Source: Centroberyx gerrardi (taxonomy: Eukaryota > Chordata > Actinopteri > Beryciformes > Berycidae). From it: DNA of 64,000 nucleotides. Made by a program: the position numbers and the translations under genes. Below are positions 20,701 through 31,919 of the stretch, piece after piece. The notes below the pieces were generated by a model, which had not been told where the DNA came from, did no database searches, and saw only the letters and a program-made list of their open reading frames with translations. The stretch spans positions 3,576,043-3,640,042 of the forward strand of contig NC_136013.1 of NCBI RefSeq assembly GCF_048128805.1, in the 5' to 3' direction. Position 1 is the stretch's first letter, and each line of letters starts with the position of its first letter.

Positions 20701-23700
20701 TTTTTTGTATTTTAGTCGGAATATCTTTTCCATTGTGAATTCACCTGCCATTGTTTGGCTTATGCCATAAGATGCTTCAAGCGGCGTGGAGCGTTTCAAA
20801 AGACACTCTTAAGGCTGCGTAGGATTAATGCTCAGTTCAGATTCAAATCCTTTGTTTAGTATATTAGATGTTCTTTTCAAGAACACATTCTAATGTCATT
20901 GAAGTTACCTTCTGTAAAGTTATCTCAATCAGACAGATGTTTTAGTGCCATTGCCACGCGTAAATGAATGGAATATAGAAAACGCCCAAATTTAAATGCA
21001 CACAAACAGGAATGAAACACCGGTGTTTATCTACAGTACGTCTATATTCTGCACAGTAAGCTGAAACATCCTCCCTGTCTCCTCCCTGACTCCTGGCAGT
21101 TGTTTTGAGGCTCTGAGAGACACTGGAGCCGATGATGAGACTATTTAGAGTTCTTCCTGGCAATAATTCCCCAAGGGAGTCGCTTCCTCCGTCGTCTGTT
21201 AAGTGATCCAGTGTATTGATCCTGAGATTTGACTCCACAGCTACTGAGCTCGACCTCGAAGGCAGTAGAAAAGAGAAAGTCTGGCTCTGAATGCGATTAT
21301 TATTATTACCGGCTCTGATACCTAATCTCACTTCAGTATGTTTCCATTTTAAACTATCCCTGCTATCAAGCCATTTTGATGTGAAGCCCAATGTCAAGGT
21401 TTCCTACACAGGTTTAGAAAGTCTGGAAAAAGGTATGGAAAATGAATTTGGTAATTTCTGGGTGCATTTTCTGTGATTTAAGACCCCCCATCAGCTAATA
21501 AATATCATCAAGAGACCACTGAGCTCAGATCTATTGGTGCGTCATCCTGTCAGTTGAAAAAAATGGGGTACCATTCACCAAAAATAGGATAATTTTATTT
21601 CTATTGCAGACAAAACATTTTTCTGGCCTCTGTCATCTCGCACATTCTGATATTTGTCGCTGTGAAGAATAATCTTCATCTATAGAGTGATATGGAATAG
21701 TTCATTGGGTCAAGATGACTATCTGCATAAATCACGCTGAACTTCAAACTCTTCACATCAAATTAAGAAATTCAGGCCTGGAAAAAGTATGGAATTTTGA
21801 AATTGAAGCTACATAGGAATCCTACAATATGCTCAGTATTGAATATGCATAGTGCCACAGCTGCAAAACTAATTATCCCCCACCTTGCAATGTATAAAAT
21901 GTGTTGGGAAATGCTTTGTGTGCCTGTGTAAGTCCATTACAGCAGGAGAGTTCTGGTGTAAAAACATCCTACTGTATCAGGGTGTGGTGTTGCCTCAGCA
22001 AGTCGATGGGTTCAGGAGAGTTCAAGAAATCTTCAAATCACATTAACTCTGCCTTCTCCTTACTGACACTGACAAATTCCCAAAACACAAACTGCACTCT
22101 CATAAGTAAAACACATTCAGCTGACATGGGAGAATTAGAAATAAAATTAGAGAATACAGAATTCACACTGTGAAGTCTGATGATTACTCTCTGGCAAGCC
22201 GCAGTCTAGACACATTGTGAAACAGAATAATCAGAAGTCTTTACGTTTCAGCTGCCTACGCCATGTAAGTCAAGTGTTGTACAAATCCTCACCACAATCA
22301 TAGCCTTGGCTCTCTTTCAGAGCAGGTATGACTAACACTAACACTCAGAATTCAGTTTTAGAGGCCGTTCTTTGAAAATTACAGAAACAACTCACCTACC
22401 TGCTGTTGTTTTCTATCCCTTGGAAATAAAGCTAGGTGTTGGTGTCACGTCGTCCAAACTCCACTTAAACTCTACAGGCTTGAGTGCTGCTGCCAAAGTA
22501 GTTAAAGTGATTTGTTCAGCCTCTAATGGACAAAGAAGGCGGGACACTTTCAGCCTACTTTTAAGTTGCTGTGTTACCTTGCTTGAAGTTGCGTCACTCA
22601 CTAACTGAATTAAGTGTTCCTGATTTGAATGCAATTGAATACAGAGCAATTTATTATCTCATTTCTGTATCTTTTTGCCATTTCTGTTGTGTCCCGTGGA
22701 CTATAATATGCACTCGTAAAAATGATGGGACATTTCCAACTCATGGATGTATTAGGGTTATATGTGTTACTTTTAAACATATTATGGATTGTGGTCAGAA
22801 TTCAGGATCATATCATTTACACATCAGTCTGGTCTTAAAATGCAAAAAGATTCTCTATGCACGAAAAGTGAGAGAATTGCATTTCCCCACCATGAAAGCA
22901 TTAGGTGGAGGAGACACGACTAAAACCAGGAAGTAGTTTGACGGTGGAAAGTAAGGGTGTGGAGGTCGGGTGGGCGGATGGGTGGAGACATTTACCTTCA
23001 ACTCAGACGACCCGGGTTCAATTACCAACTCATGATAAGACGTTTTGTACTGGGAGGGAAGTTAACATTTTCTGTGGAAGTTTTTATTTCACAATGGCCA
23101 AAACCTTACCTTACCCCAACCTTAACCAAGTTGTTTTAGATGCCTAAACATAACCCTATCCTTAACAAGAGTCGTTTCTGTTGCCTAAACTTAAGTATTA
23201 GCTAACTTTTTCACGTGACGAACAACTGAAAATGGAGTGTCCAGTTTGTGCTATTCAGTCAAATAATCCTTTTGTGGCAGAGAAACGTAATCTTCACATA
23301 ATGTGAGTCTATAAAACGTAATATGCGTTTCAGAGCTTGTGCTCGTTTCACAAAATTTTGTGAGACTGCGTATGTACATATATACATTCAGCATTCTGTA
23401 ACTATGTGTGTTCAAACTGCATGGTTTCAGCTGTTCTGTGAACTGGAGTGAGTGACGGTCCAGTGTGCCATCGGGAAGTTATTTTTAACAGAATGAGATG
23501 TATTAATTAAATTAGGGCGACTGGAGTGCCTGCGTCCCTCTGGCTGAAAAGTGTCATGTGCCATGTCTGCAGCACACAGACACTGTAGGAGTGATACATG
23601 TAGTCAGTGTGTACAGTTAGCTTTATGGAGTGTAAGGATTCAGTCCCTGCTTGACTGGACTGGATGATGTATTTCATGTTATACACCACTTTGTTCACGC

Positions 23701-26700
23701 CGATGTCCAGTATTCCTGCCCCAACAACTGGCACTGCGCATGCAGAAACTCCTTTCTCAAATATTTGTCATGTGGGCGCTGCAGACGCTCGATAACAACT
23801 CTCTCTGGTCACCAAAACTGTCAAAATAAAATCACATACACAGTAAAACCATTTCCTTGTTTAATTTGTTATCATAGATTAGATATCATAGCCTAAATAT
23901 TCATAGTCGCCTCCTAGCCTTCTAATACATCCTTAAATGCAATATTGTGCAGGTATTTAAACACAATATTACCCAAAATGTATGAATGCTAAAAGCAAAA
24001 CCTTTAATATAAATATATATATTTATTATTTATTTATTTAATTTTATTTGTGCTTGTTTTGCTTTAAGATAGTCTATTATTTAACCTGTAAATTATTCTA
24101 ATTGAGTGTTGGCATTTTTTTTCTTTTTTGTGCAAATATCTTGTCATTGTCAAGGTACCTACATCCCTCACATGAAAAAAAAAAAACTTGACACAAAAAC
24201 AACAAAAGAAGAAGTTTTAACAATTTCATTTTAAGTGTTTAAGCTTATTAAGATGACGGCCTATTTTGATCTCTGCTGTGAGAGCTCAAAACACAGTAGC
24301 AGTAGATCCTGAAGTCTTTTGTGGTGCAAATCCTGCATGAATCATATTTGGGTGCCACTGCAGCATTGTATCTGGGTGTGGCTCATCCCTCACTGCCGGG
24401 CCTCTTGTGCTAACGTGACGAGGAATGAGGCCAACAAACTGCTCCGTCTGTGACTTACTGCTTTCAAACAGCACAGCTGGACAGTCAAACTCATCTGTGC
24501 TTACATGATGCTGTGAGATTGAACCTCATGTAATTGGTTTTGTTGACATTCATTAAAATCATTAGATCTGTTAGAAACTAAAAGATCTTTCTAATCGCAG
24601 AAACCTAGATCAGTTTGTAGATTTGACCGAAAATCCTTACTGTGTATTTGATACCAAAGTTACTTTTCCTCAACTCTCTTCTTACGTAACGAGCTCTGCC
24701 CCAGTTGGTGTGTTTCCCTGTTCAGCAGCACCTGGAAGGCTCCCTGCAGCTCGCCTGTTCGCTAAACTAATATAATACAGTTGATTACTTCTGCTCCGTT
24801 TACAGGGAGCCAGGATTTGGATTCTTCCCATTTTTTTGCGTGACAGACACAGGCTCCTTTCACTGGAGGCCAGTTTGCTTGTATCCAAAGTATAATAAGA
24901 TTTGAGCGAAGGGAAAAACCAGAATTAGATTTTCTGCATGGATTATGTGAACATGGGACTGCGAAGGCGCATGCTTTCAATCTATTAATCTGGAACGAAT
25001 GTACAGGGAGTTTCATCATAGTTGTGGAATTCGGATCTTAATCTGTCCTTATTCCCACGACATACCCTTACACCAAAATTGCATCGAAACATTATTATGT
25101 GAGGTCAACAAGCCACACCTAGGTCAAATTGTATTTGCAAAAACTTGTTCGTGTTTGTTTTACGCTGCTTGGAGCACCAGATGGCTGAGATAACACCGCA
25201 GGGTAATTCAGATTGTATTGGGTTAGGTTAAACCGATATATCGGGCTGATATTGGTTATCAAATATTGGATATCGGCCGATCAGTGTCGTCCTCTACTGA
25301 TATGATAACTACAGAGCAACAGTCTGGAAAACCTGAGGTCAAATTTTACGTTCTTATTTATTCATGTAATGTTCAATTATGTTTTTTGTATATTAATTCT
25401 TCATTTAAAGGCAGTAATGTGTCCCAGAGTTTCTCTACCATTGAATAGTTGGTGTGGGTCTCCCTGCCTTAAAGAGCTGCTGACACTAAAAGAATTTCAT
25501 CAGTCTGGGTTTCAGTGGAGAGTTTTAGTGTCCCATGATGCTCTGAATGCTGTTTCAGAGGCTTTTCCACACTGACGAGAATAAAATTCCAGGGAAAAAC
25601 TTTTTGATCCAGGTCTGCACTGAGCGATAGCAGCTACACAAATACGTTTAAGTGGCATGAGATTGATTTAAGAGCAGGATTCTTCAGACTGATACTGATG
25701 ATTTATAATGGATCACTTCCCAGCAGTAAGCTCTCTGTCTCCCTCTCTCTGTCTCTCTCTCTTGCTCTCTCTCTCTCTCTCTCTTTCTTTCTCTCCATCT
25801 GACCTTGAGCTTTGCCTCCAGCCTCTCAGAGAAACACAAACTTCTCTACATCTTGAGGCAGATTTAATTAAAGGCAGACACTAGTGAATGTGCAGAATTA
25901 TGGAAAATTGGAAAAACATCACCTTGTACTTCAACATCAAATACAGTGTTATTGTGAAATGATTAAATAACCAAATATGTGGCTTCTGCTTGTAACAGAG
26001 GATGTTACAGTACTGGATGCTGATATTCACCTCCTTCATACAGTAAACCTGCTGCCCTGATACTGTGATGTATACTAATAATCTCTGTCACTTTCTCCTT
26101 GTACTGTATATTGTCTACATGCCATGTGGGTGACACAGCAATTTAGTAAGCTCATTCTACTGATTGACTAATTGTGAGTCACTCTGGATAAGAGCGTCTG
26201 CTAAACGCCTAAAATTTTATGATTTCCAACAGAAAAACAATGAAAATGTTGTTCAGGTGCCGGGAAATAAAACTCGTGATTTACTTAAATTGTAACCTTT
26301 TTATCCACTTTCCAAATCTCACAACAAGTACTAACACCTCGAGTCTGTGGAATTTGAGGAATTTAGCACTGATATGGCTTGAAGCTAATGAATTTTACAC
26401 AAACCACAGAACTACGTTCCCCTGACCACATACATGATAACTATTGTATATTTGAGTGTAGATAATACTGAAGTTTACACATTTTCAACCTCTATTTTTT
26501 GTAACTATGAAGAAAATGATATAAAATGAATAACTGGGAATGAACCCTTCTCATCTTCATTTGTCCTACCTAATTCCCAACCAGGTGGCTGCATCTGATT
26601 CCCCTAAAATCCTGCATTTATAAATATGAAAATCAATAAAAGTTATGTATCATGAAGAGGGAGACTGCACATCACAGTGTTTCTCATCTCTGTGTGCAGG

Positions 26701-27141
26701 AAATCAGACAATACGATTTGAATTTCAGTGAAGCTTTACAGTTTTTAGTATCCAGAACTTTTTAGAAATTTTAGTTTTTCATGGGCTAGTAGACTAGTAG
26801 TGCGTCCCTCCTTCACACAATGGGGATAGTTCCAATTATGATCGAATTAGAGCTGAGGTTTTGTGCATTTTCATCCTACAAAGTTATTTCCTACACTTTT
26901 GCTATTACCTTTAGAAGTCTGTACACATGATTTTGGCTTTGCTGAACCGCTACTCTAACCGTGTCTGTGTGTCTTTTAGCATCGACATCCATCTGCTTCA
27001 AATTCGCACAAGGAGGAAAACAAACGAGCGCAGAGCCACCTGGGAGGATGACATCTCCTCACACTCCCTCCACACTGCAGACACACCCAGCACTCACTGC
27101 AGGTCAGTAGCACAGCATCAGCACCAGCACCAGCCTCATTA

Positions 27142-27184
<43 letters not shown>

Positions 27185-27404
27185 ACACACACACACACAC
27201 ACACACTCAATCTCTCCCACTGCACTACTGAACCCTGCTGCTGAATCAGTGAATTGTTCAGGGGGAAAACAGCAGAGGCAGAGAGAGTCAGAGAGGAGGA
27301 AAAGAGTAGATATACAGAGATAGTGAAGGAGAGCGAGAGCAATGCCCACCCGTCCCTGGAGAGGCGTGCCAGTTGGGGAAGGCCAGGTGGAAACAGTCAC
27401 ACAT
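6115..27404 (-). CDS. ahnak2: AHNAK2-like giant PDZ scaffold protein, spliced gene of seven coding exons
   Basis: Read on the minus strand, coding exons are 27404-27350, 20380-20331, 19416-19327, 18613-18500, 18383-18230, 17980-17820 and 17733-6115. Every junction has AG acceptor and GT donor and all phases agree (1,0,0,0,1,0), giving about 4,080 residues. The protein starts MCDCFHLAFPNWH, has RPRPQGSSPV in exon 3, a PDZ domain at about residues 108-193, a segment with SWPKF and RSHSSSEA, and a repeat array to about residue 3680. From my knowledge of the family, the start, RPRPQGSSPV and RSHSSSEA are shared with human AHNAK2, while the PDZ resembles both AHNAK2 and periaxin. AHNAK-family proteins are giant scaffolds linked to membrane, cytoskeleton and costamere-like sites. 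Introns are about 6,969, 914, 713, 116, 249 and 86 bp. Family membership is near certain; assignment to AHNAK2 rather than AHNAK or PRX rests on the short motifs and needs a tree. Confidence 0.85.
17820..18383 (-). CDS. ahnak2: Two exons encoding the PDZ domain of the AHNAK2-like protein
   Basis: The exons are 18383-18230 (154 bp, phase 0 in, phase 1 out) and 17980-17820 (161 bp, phase 1 in, phase 0 out), with donors GTAAGC and GTAACT and a 249-bp intron. The split glycine codon G|GT rebuilds EGDQ. The carboxylate-binding loop region reads SEGLVFSGGGKDGLFIKEV, followed by the typical SPAS..LSVKEGDQILSATVYF strand/loop and the DDAIQIL helix, ending YKVKLCLKR. This GGGK-(D/E)-G-(L/I)-F pattern with EGDQ-LS is that of the AHNAK2 and periaxin PDZ, less like AHNAK itself. 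In this family the PDZ mediates dimerisation and membrane or cytoskeletal contacts; that role is inferred here. The 86-bp intron joins it directly to the giant exon. Confidence 0.92.
18384..18499 (-). other. Intron 4 of the AHNAK2-like gene
   Basis: A 116-bp intron with GTGCGA donor and TTGGCAG acceptor. Nothing else is seen in it. Confidence 0.8.
18500..20380 (-). CDS. ahnak2: AHNAK2-like N-terminal exons 2-4
   Basis: Three short exons: 20380-20331 (50 bp, encoding AGRRLRGAEPGAEADS after a split codon), 19416-19327 (90 bp, 30 codons starting FIEGERPRPQGSSPVEEYPE) and 18613-18500 (114 bp, 38 codons, rich in Gly/Lys and ending TPKMSKLK). Donors are GTGAGT, GTACAG and GTGCGA; acceptors GAACAG, TCTCAG and TTTTAG. 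Phases link exactly to exon 1 upstream and to the PDZ exons downstream. The motifs RPRPQGSSPV and EPGAEAD correspond to the human AHNAK2 N-terminus as I recall it, which makes chance alignment unlikely. These exons are too short for ordinary ORF calling and would be missed without splicing. They are interleaved with about 1.6 kb of intron holding AT-rich and LINE-tail sequence. Confidence 0.85.
18614..20330 (-). other. Introns 2 and 3 of the AHNAK2-like gene with LINE-tail fragment
   Basis: Apart from exon 3 (19416-19327) this is AT-rich intron. Positions about 19670-19770 carry AAGATAAGATA repeats followed by GGGGAAATTAGGTCGTTGCAGCAGC; on the minus strand this is the GGGGA...ATCTTATCTT tail common in fish Rex1/L2-type LINEs. 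The stretch 20040-20160 is AT-rich with a short (TA)n run. Confidence 0.55.
25196..25640 (+). repeat. Interspersed repeat family A, copy 1
   Basis: Begins near GGGTTAGGTTAAACCGATAT with a GATATCGGCC-type terminus, then shares a long segment (ATTTCATCAGTCTGGGTTTC; AGTGTCCCATGATG; GAGGCTTTTCCACACTGA) with reversed copies at 36230-36578 and 41640-42182. It has no ORF, so a non-autonomous DNA element is likely. Confidence 0.65.
26130..26212 (+). mobile_element. SINE 3' domain
   Basis: The run GAGTCACTCTGGATAAGAGC followed by GTCTGCTAAACG is the widespread fish SINE tail domain (HE1/V-SINE type). The tRNA-related head is not clear upstream. Confidence 0.6.
27143..27206. repeat. (CT)n-(CA)n compound microsatellite
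   Basis: About 20 CT units with one interruption run into about 11 CA units, roughly 140 bp downstream (minus strand) of the AHNAK2-like first coding exon donor. Confidence 0.9.
27350..27404 (-). CDS. ahnak2: AHNAK2-like first coding exon with start codon
   Basis: The minus strand reads ATG TGT GAC TGT TTC CAC, giving MCDCFHLAFPNWHASPGT plus one base before a GTGGGC donor. The single leftover G completes a glycine codon with GA at the start of exon 2. An in-frame TAA lies ten codons upstream, followed by a GCC-rich leader (GCCGCC...GCCATC-ATG), so this Met is the true start. The MCDCFH opening is characteristic of human AHNAK2 in my recollection. It is separated from exon 2 by almost 7 kb of repeat-rich intron, which is why the exon is easy to miss. 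Boundary could be off by one base. Confidence 0.82.
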
Positions 27405-28020
27405 GATGGCGGTGGCGGCGGCAGCGGCGGCTTAGCAGAAACCGGTGATGAGGTCCTGGGCCGGGCAGGCAGCCTCCTAAAGGGGGTGTAGGAGGGGGTG
27501 GATGGGTGGGAATCTCTGCCTGCTGCTTCCCCCCCTGTCCTGGATCAGCCTCTGTGTCCGGTCAGCCAGTCGCTGCGCAGGCAGGGATGAGTTGCAGAAA
27601 TAACCCGAGGTAGGAAGAGAGCGAGAGAGCGAGACAGCGGCGGGGCAGGCGAGAGGAGAAATGATCGCTGCTGCTTCCTCGGCGCTCAGAGCAGTCCACC
27701 GAGTGAAGGAAACTCCCTCATCTGTCCTGTAAACACCAACCTCCAGTGCAGCACGCTAACCTAATTATGGGAGGGGCTGCCCCCCCACACACACACACAC
27801 ACCACCCACATCCCACCCTCCTTCTCCTCATCCTCCTCTTCCTCCTCTTTCCTCTCTCTCCTCTCTCCTGTCTCATTGATCTGTCTCATCGGACAAGGAC
27901 AATCAGGATGTCAGGTTCTGGCTCCAGCTGCGATTGCTACGGGACAGGAAGAGTGAAACAGCTTATTGACATGGGGGCGTAATTCAGTTTGACGCGGCGC
28001 GGCACACTTAGTTTAAATCT
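27405..28020 (-). promoter_or_regulatory. Probable 5' leader and promoter of the AHNAK2-like gene
   Basis: Upstream of the first coding exon the sequence becomes GC-rich, with GGCGG repeats at 27412-27433, GGGGCAGG-type tracts and a CACACA/CCCACC stretch near 27780-27810. The GCC-rich strand is the transcribed strand. No TATA box is evident. A transcription start cannot be fixed from sequence, and a non-coding upstream exon is possible. Confidence 0.45.
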
Positions 28021-28159
28021 CTTCATAGTAGACAGGAAAGGAAGATGCTCCCTGTGCCAATTTCAGATGGGAAAGCATGGGGAGAAGAGGGAAAACAGAC
28101 TTGAGAAAGTTAGGAGAGAGAGTGGAGAGGGGTGCTGTTGTCCTGCTGAAGGGTTTCAC

Positions 28160-28260
28160 AAATAAGATAAGATAAGATGTCACTTTATTAATCCCCTTGG
28201 GGAAATTCGGGAAAGAGTATTACCTCATGGTCAGGGTGACCAGGGAAGACCTAAGGGCAG
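28160..28260 (-). mobile_element. LINE 3' tail (Rex1/L2-like)
   Basis: On the plus strand AAGATAAGATAAGATG is followed by CACTTTATTAATCCCCTTGG and GGAAATTC. Read on the minus strand this is the conserved GGGGATTAATAAAGTG tail with ATCTT repeats. Only a fragment is visible and no reverse transcriptase ORF is present. Confidence 0.6.
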
Positions 28261-28604
28261 ACCTAAGGGACCCATACACACTGATCAATTACAGGACAGT
28301 TTACCAATACATGATAAACACAGCCTGTTACAGTACATCATGTTTCACCCTGGGCTCTGGGAATACTCACACCAGTCATGCTTGTAATACAAGAGAGGAA
28401 TGTGTGGCAGTCTCTTTCACACAGGCCAGTAACATAGCGTATACATTACAAGGTATACAATAACATAAGAGCGTATGTTAAAATGTGCATATATATTCTA
28501 TTGGAAAAGAAGTGAGGTAGCTGGTGAAAACAGCACACCATGAATTATAAATGCTGATGGGAACAGCCTCAACCTGGAAGCAATGCAACATGTGAAAAAC
28601 CTCT

Positions 28605-29130
28605 TAAAGTTAAAGGAAAAATCCACACTCATATACAGCCTGTATAAAAAATCGGTGATGTTCAATACATTCCAGGAGTTATTTTGTGATGAAATGTTGG
28701 AATTAACTTTTTTGGTGAACCCACTTTCCCTCAACCTGCCTCGTCTACTTCTACTTCAGTTAGTGATTTCCTACGTTTCCCAGAATGCCTTTCAACAACC
28801 ACCAAAGAAGGGGTGTGAACTTGTTGCATTCAGTCAAAGGTGAACGTATGGTCATATAAATATAGCTATCTAATAATAGCTAGCTAGTTTGTAAATACTG
28901 GTGCGCAGCTATGATCACGGCCATGTCCCCTTACTCAAAACTAACTTGTGGCTGCATTGCATTCTGGTCTCTCTCCTGCTCCTGTGGGTGGAGAAACTGG
29001 TCTCTCTCCTCTTCTACGATGGATTTCTCCCTGTATGATTGTTGAACGTCTCTCGGTGCAAAATGGCGGCTCTAGAAAGAAGCCCTCGCTCTTTGATTCT
29101 GAGGGACTGACACCAAAACCTGACGTTTAC
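28605..29130 (+). repeat. Interspersed repeat family B, copy 1
   Basis: Shares ordered blocks with 40072-40470: GGAGTTATTTTGTGATGAAA, GGTGAACCCACTTTCCCTCA, TTCCCAGAATGCCTTTCAAC, GATTTCTCCCTGTAT and AAAATGGCGGCTCTAGAAA. The first copy is longer in the middle. It is probably an old non-autonomous transposon with a TTAAAGG-type left end. Confidence 0.65.
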
Positions 29131-30663
29131 CGCTGATGTTTTAGATCAAACAGATGAAACATTTTTTGATATCAAACTCCATTGTAGCTGCGCTGGAATT
29201 ATCTAGATGTGACGTAACACCACCTATTTATCCAATTATCAACTAGAATAAGAAAAATACATCACCTTCTTTCAGCGTTTTAGGGTGGGTACATGGACTA
29301 CTTCTCTTGAAATCATGACACAGATTCCCACAAAACGACAGACACTTTAGGAACGCCGGCTCTTTCCCTGAAATAGACTGAGCAGGTGATCTCAGGTGAA
29401 AGCTGTGATTCCTTATTGATTTCACCATGAAGGGCAGATGGGGATGAAAGAGAGGAGACAGGTTAAAAGAGCATTTTAAAACTTGGCAATTAAGACATGG
29501 CCGTTGTCCAAAAGGGGCAGGAAGTCAGCGTTAGGAGGAGGTTACTCATGTTGACCTGACCTTAAATTCATCCAGGAGGGGGTTTGAGAGAGGATAAAGT
29601 GTGATGGCAGCGCTCAAATTCTTGCATGCTTCCTCTCTGTCAGCAGCAGGTTTAAGTAGAAAATCCATGGGGATATTTTACCTGCTTGCAATTTTACCTT
29701 CTTGCCATTACCCTTCTGTTAAATTTGAACAGATCGCCCTGCATCCGTCCCGTCTCTGGGTGCTATCGCGTCTGATCGGCAGAGCTAAGTGATGTTTCGA
29801 CCCCAGAGTGAAACTAGCAGTGCATTAGCCATGTTGGACCGAGCGCTCGGATCAATACCGCAGAAATGCAAGGCAGCATTATTGTGTGAAAGGCAGCGCT
29901 GCTCATCAGGTATCAGGTAGCTTCTCTTATCCTGGGTTTTTCTGCAGTCAAATATTTGTTTGCTGTCTTTCTTCCTATGTGCTTTTTAGGAAGATATTTG
30001 TACATTTGTGTGGAAAATAACTATAACTTGATGTCAGAATAGAGCAATCAATAAGCTAGAAGGAAAACTTGGGTCAAACAGTACTTGCCAATAATACTTT
30101 GTTTGGTTTACCAGATGGGTGTGTCCAGCCGCAACAGGACACTTACATTATCAGATATCAGGGCAGATATTATTAGGTACAGGCTCAAAGTCTGCTAAAT
30201 TGACATTTAAATAATTTCTACTGATTGATTTTCAGTGATCTATGTGGCAAAATCCTCCCAGTAATCCAATCTGCTAAAACAACACTGACAATTATTCAGA
30301 TGTAAGTGCTATTTGATCCATGTCTGTTTGCTGGTTATAACAACTCTACATTTGTGGTTCCAGAACTGCTGTTTTTCTGAATTTACAGTCAAGTCAGGGC
30401 AAATACAGACAGATGAGATCATGTCTTTATGCCTTTTATTTATTTAATTTTTTTTGGTTCGGCCATGAGCAGCGAAATGACACAGCATTTAGTTTTGGCA
30501 CAAGTTCAAAAAACATCTCGGAACCCGAATCGGTTTCTGGCTGGAGAAAAAAGAGATTCTCGGCTCCTTCACACGGCAAACAACCGCACTCCTCTGTGTC
30601 TTCCTGGTGGAAAACACAACAGGAGGACGTGCTCGCCATACTGAGGTTTGTGGTGCATATTCT

Positions 30664-30880
30664 GATCAAATATATATATATAATAAATAGGATTTTTGTA
30701 GCGTTCCTCAAGGGCTCTGTGGCACGTTACATGAGAAGGCTAAACACAAGGACATAAGTAACAGAGAATCAGGAAAGGCGGTTTGTCCTCTCCTGTCTTT
30801 AGTTTTTTTGTTTAGTCTTCTCATGTAACGTGCCTTAGAGTCCTTGAAAATCCTATTTATTGCCTATATATATGATCAAG
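30664..30880. repeat. Foldback inverted repeat of about 215 bp
   Basis: Left arm from GATCAAATATA through TAAATAGGATTTT and GGCACGTTACATGAGAAGGC is mirrored by a right arm ending ATATATGATCAAG. Arms are about 90 bp with small mismatches and a loop of roughly 40-55 bp. Confidence 0.8.
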
Positions 30881-31874
30881 TATCAATATGTACCATGAAC
30901 CATATGGCAAAAGAAATCAGAAGCAAAATACAAGTAAAATCACATCATAACAAAGTTCAAAGTAAAAAATTCACTACATGAGCAGTCTAAAAGCAGTCCA
31001 GCAGATACTGATACATTTTTAAAGGCAGGACTTTATCTGGGTCTCCCACAGATAATCCAAATCACAGTATTATATGTCCTGACCATGCTGTATGTCTATC
31101 ATACAAATCTTGCTTAGTATTTATCTAGCATGCTTAAAACAGCCTGCATTGAATTATAACACAAGGATGGCCAACACACTTGGCAGCACAAGCCACGTTG
31201 CTATGGCATGTTTTTGAAGTGGGACAAAACGAAAAAGTACTTTCAACATTGTAACTTTTAATAAAGAGTACTAGGGACAGGACGATATTCTTATCTCACG
31301 ATACAATTCAATACGCGATATGGGGTTCACGATTCAATACAACCACGATACGATGTAATAAATAAAAGATCTTTGCAGAATTATGTTTATTTCTGAGCCA
31401 CAAATCTTTCTAGTTATGGCATTGGCTTGCTAGAATGTAAACAACAATTTCAAAATGTCATTACAAAGTGCAAATAATATAATTTCGATGGAGAACTTGT
31501 GAAACTGTGATGGGCAAGCCGTCTCATTTGTGATTACTACAGCAGAATAACATGGAGCTAATATCACGATTCATTTTTCATTCATTTCGATATATTGTCT
31601 GCATCAGGTAAACTCCTAACAGTTTAAAAGTATCGGCTTGCCTATGAGCGATGCTGACAGATCGGTCGCGGTTGACTGGCTGTAAGAATGACAGGAATGA
31701 TCTGTGATACGCCGAGAGGTTCGGATGCATTTGGGTTCCCAGAGAAGTCAGAACAGATGAGCGTCTGGTAACACGGCATCCGTTCCACTAAACACAGTGT
31801 GAAAACCCAACCTGATGTTCCCAGAGACAAGCCAGCATCACATGACACATGACACATGACACGGAGGCCTGGAG

Positions 31875-31915
<41 letters not shown>

Positions 31916-31919
31916 ACAT
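31875..31919. repeat. (CA)n microsatellite
   Basis: An uninterrupted run of about 18 CA units with a TACACACA tail, preceded by short CACATGACA repeats at 31837-31862. Confidence 0.95.

Larger units (their letters stand above)
20381..27349 (-). other. Intron 1 of the AHNAK2-like gene (about 7 kb)
   Basis: Contains dispersed repeats: a degenerate tRNA-derived SINE-like piece near 22960-23040 (CCGGGTTCAATTACC box B-like), an interspersed repeat copy at about 25196-25640, a SINE 3' domain at about 26130-26212, a pyrimidine tract at 25727-25797 and a CT/CA microsatellite at 27143-27206. The 21060-21300 stretch is GC-richer and less repeat-like. I see no additional exon. Confidence 0.5.

Noticed and set aside
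20942-21397. Minus-strand 151-codon ORF in AHNAK2-like intron 1
   Set aside because: No recognisable domain, not in phase with the neighbouring exons, and no good flanking splice sites noted. Kept only as a low-interest intronic island.
22960-23040. Possible tRNA gene near CCGGGTTCAATTACC
   Set aside because: Only a box B-like match; the cloverleaf stems do not form by eye. Treated as a SINE remnant.
31270-31620. CGATAC/ATCACGATT-rich segment resembling another segment at 480-840
   Set aside because: Probably degenerate fish repeats of the same broad type, but ends and homology are too weak to define an element.
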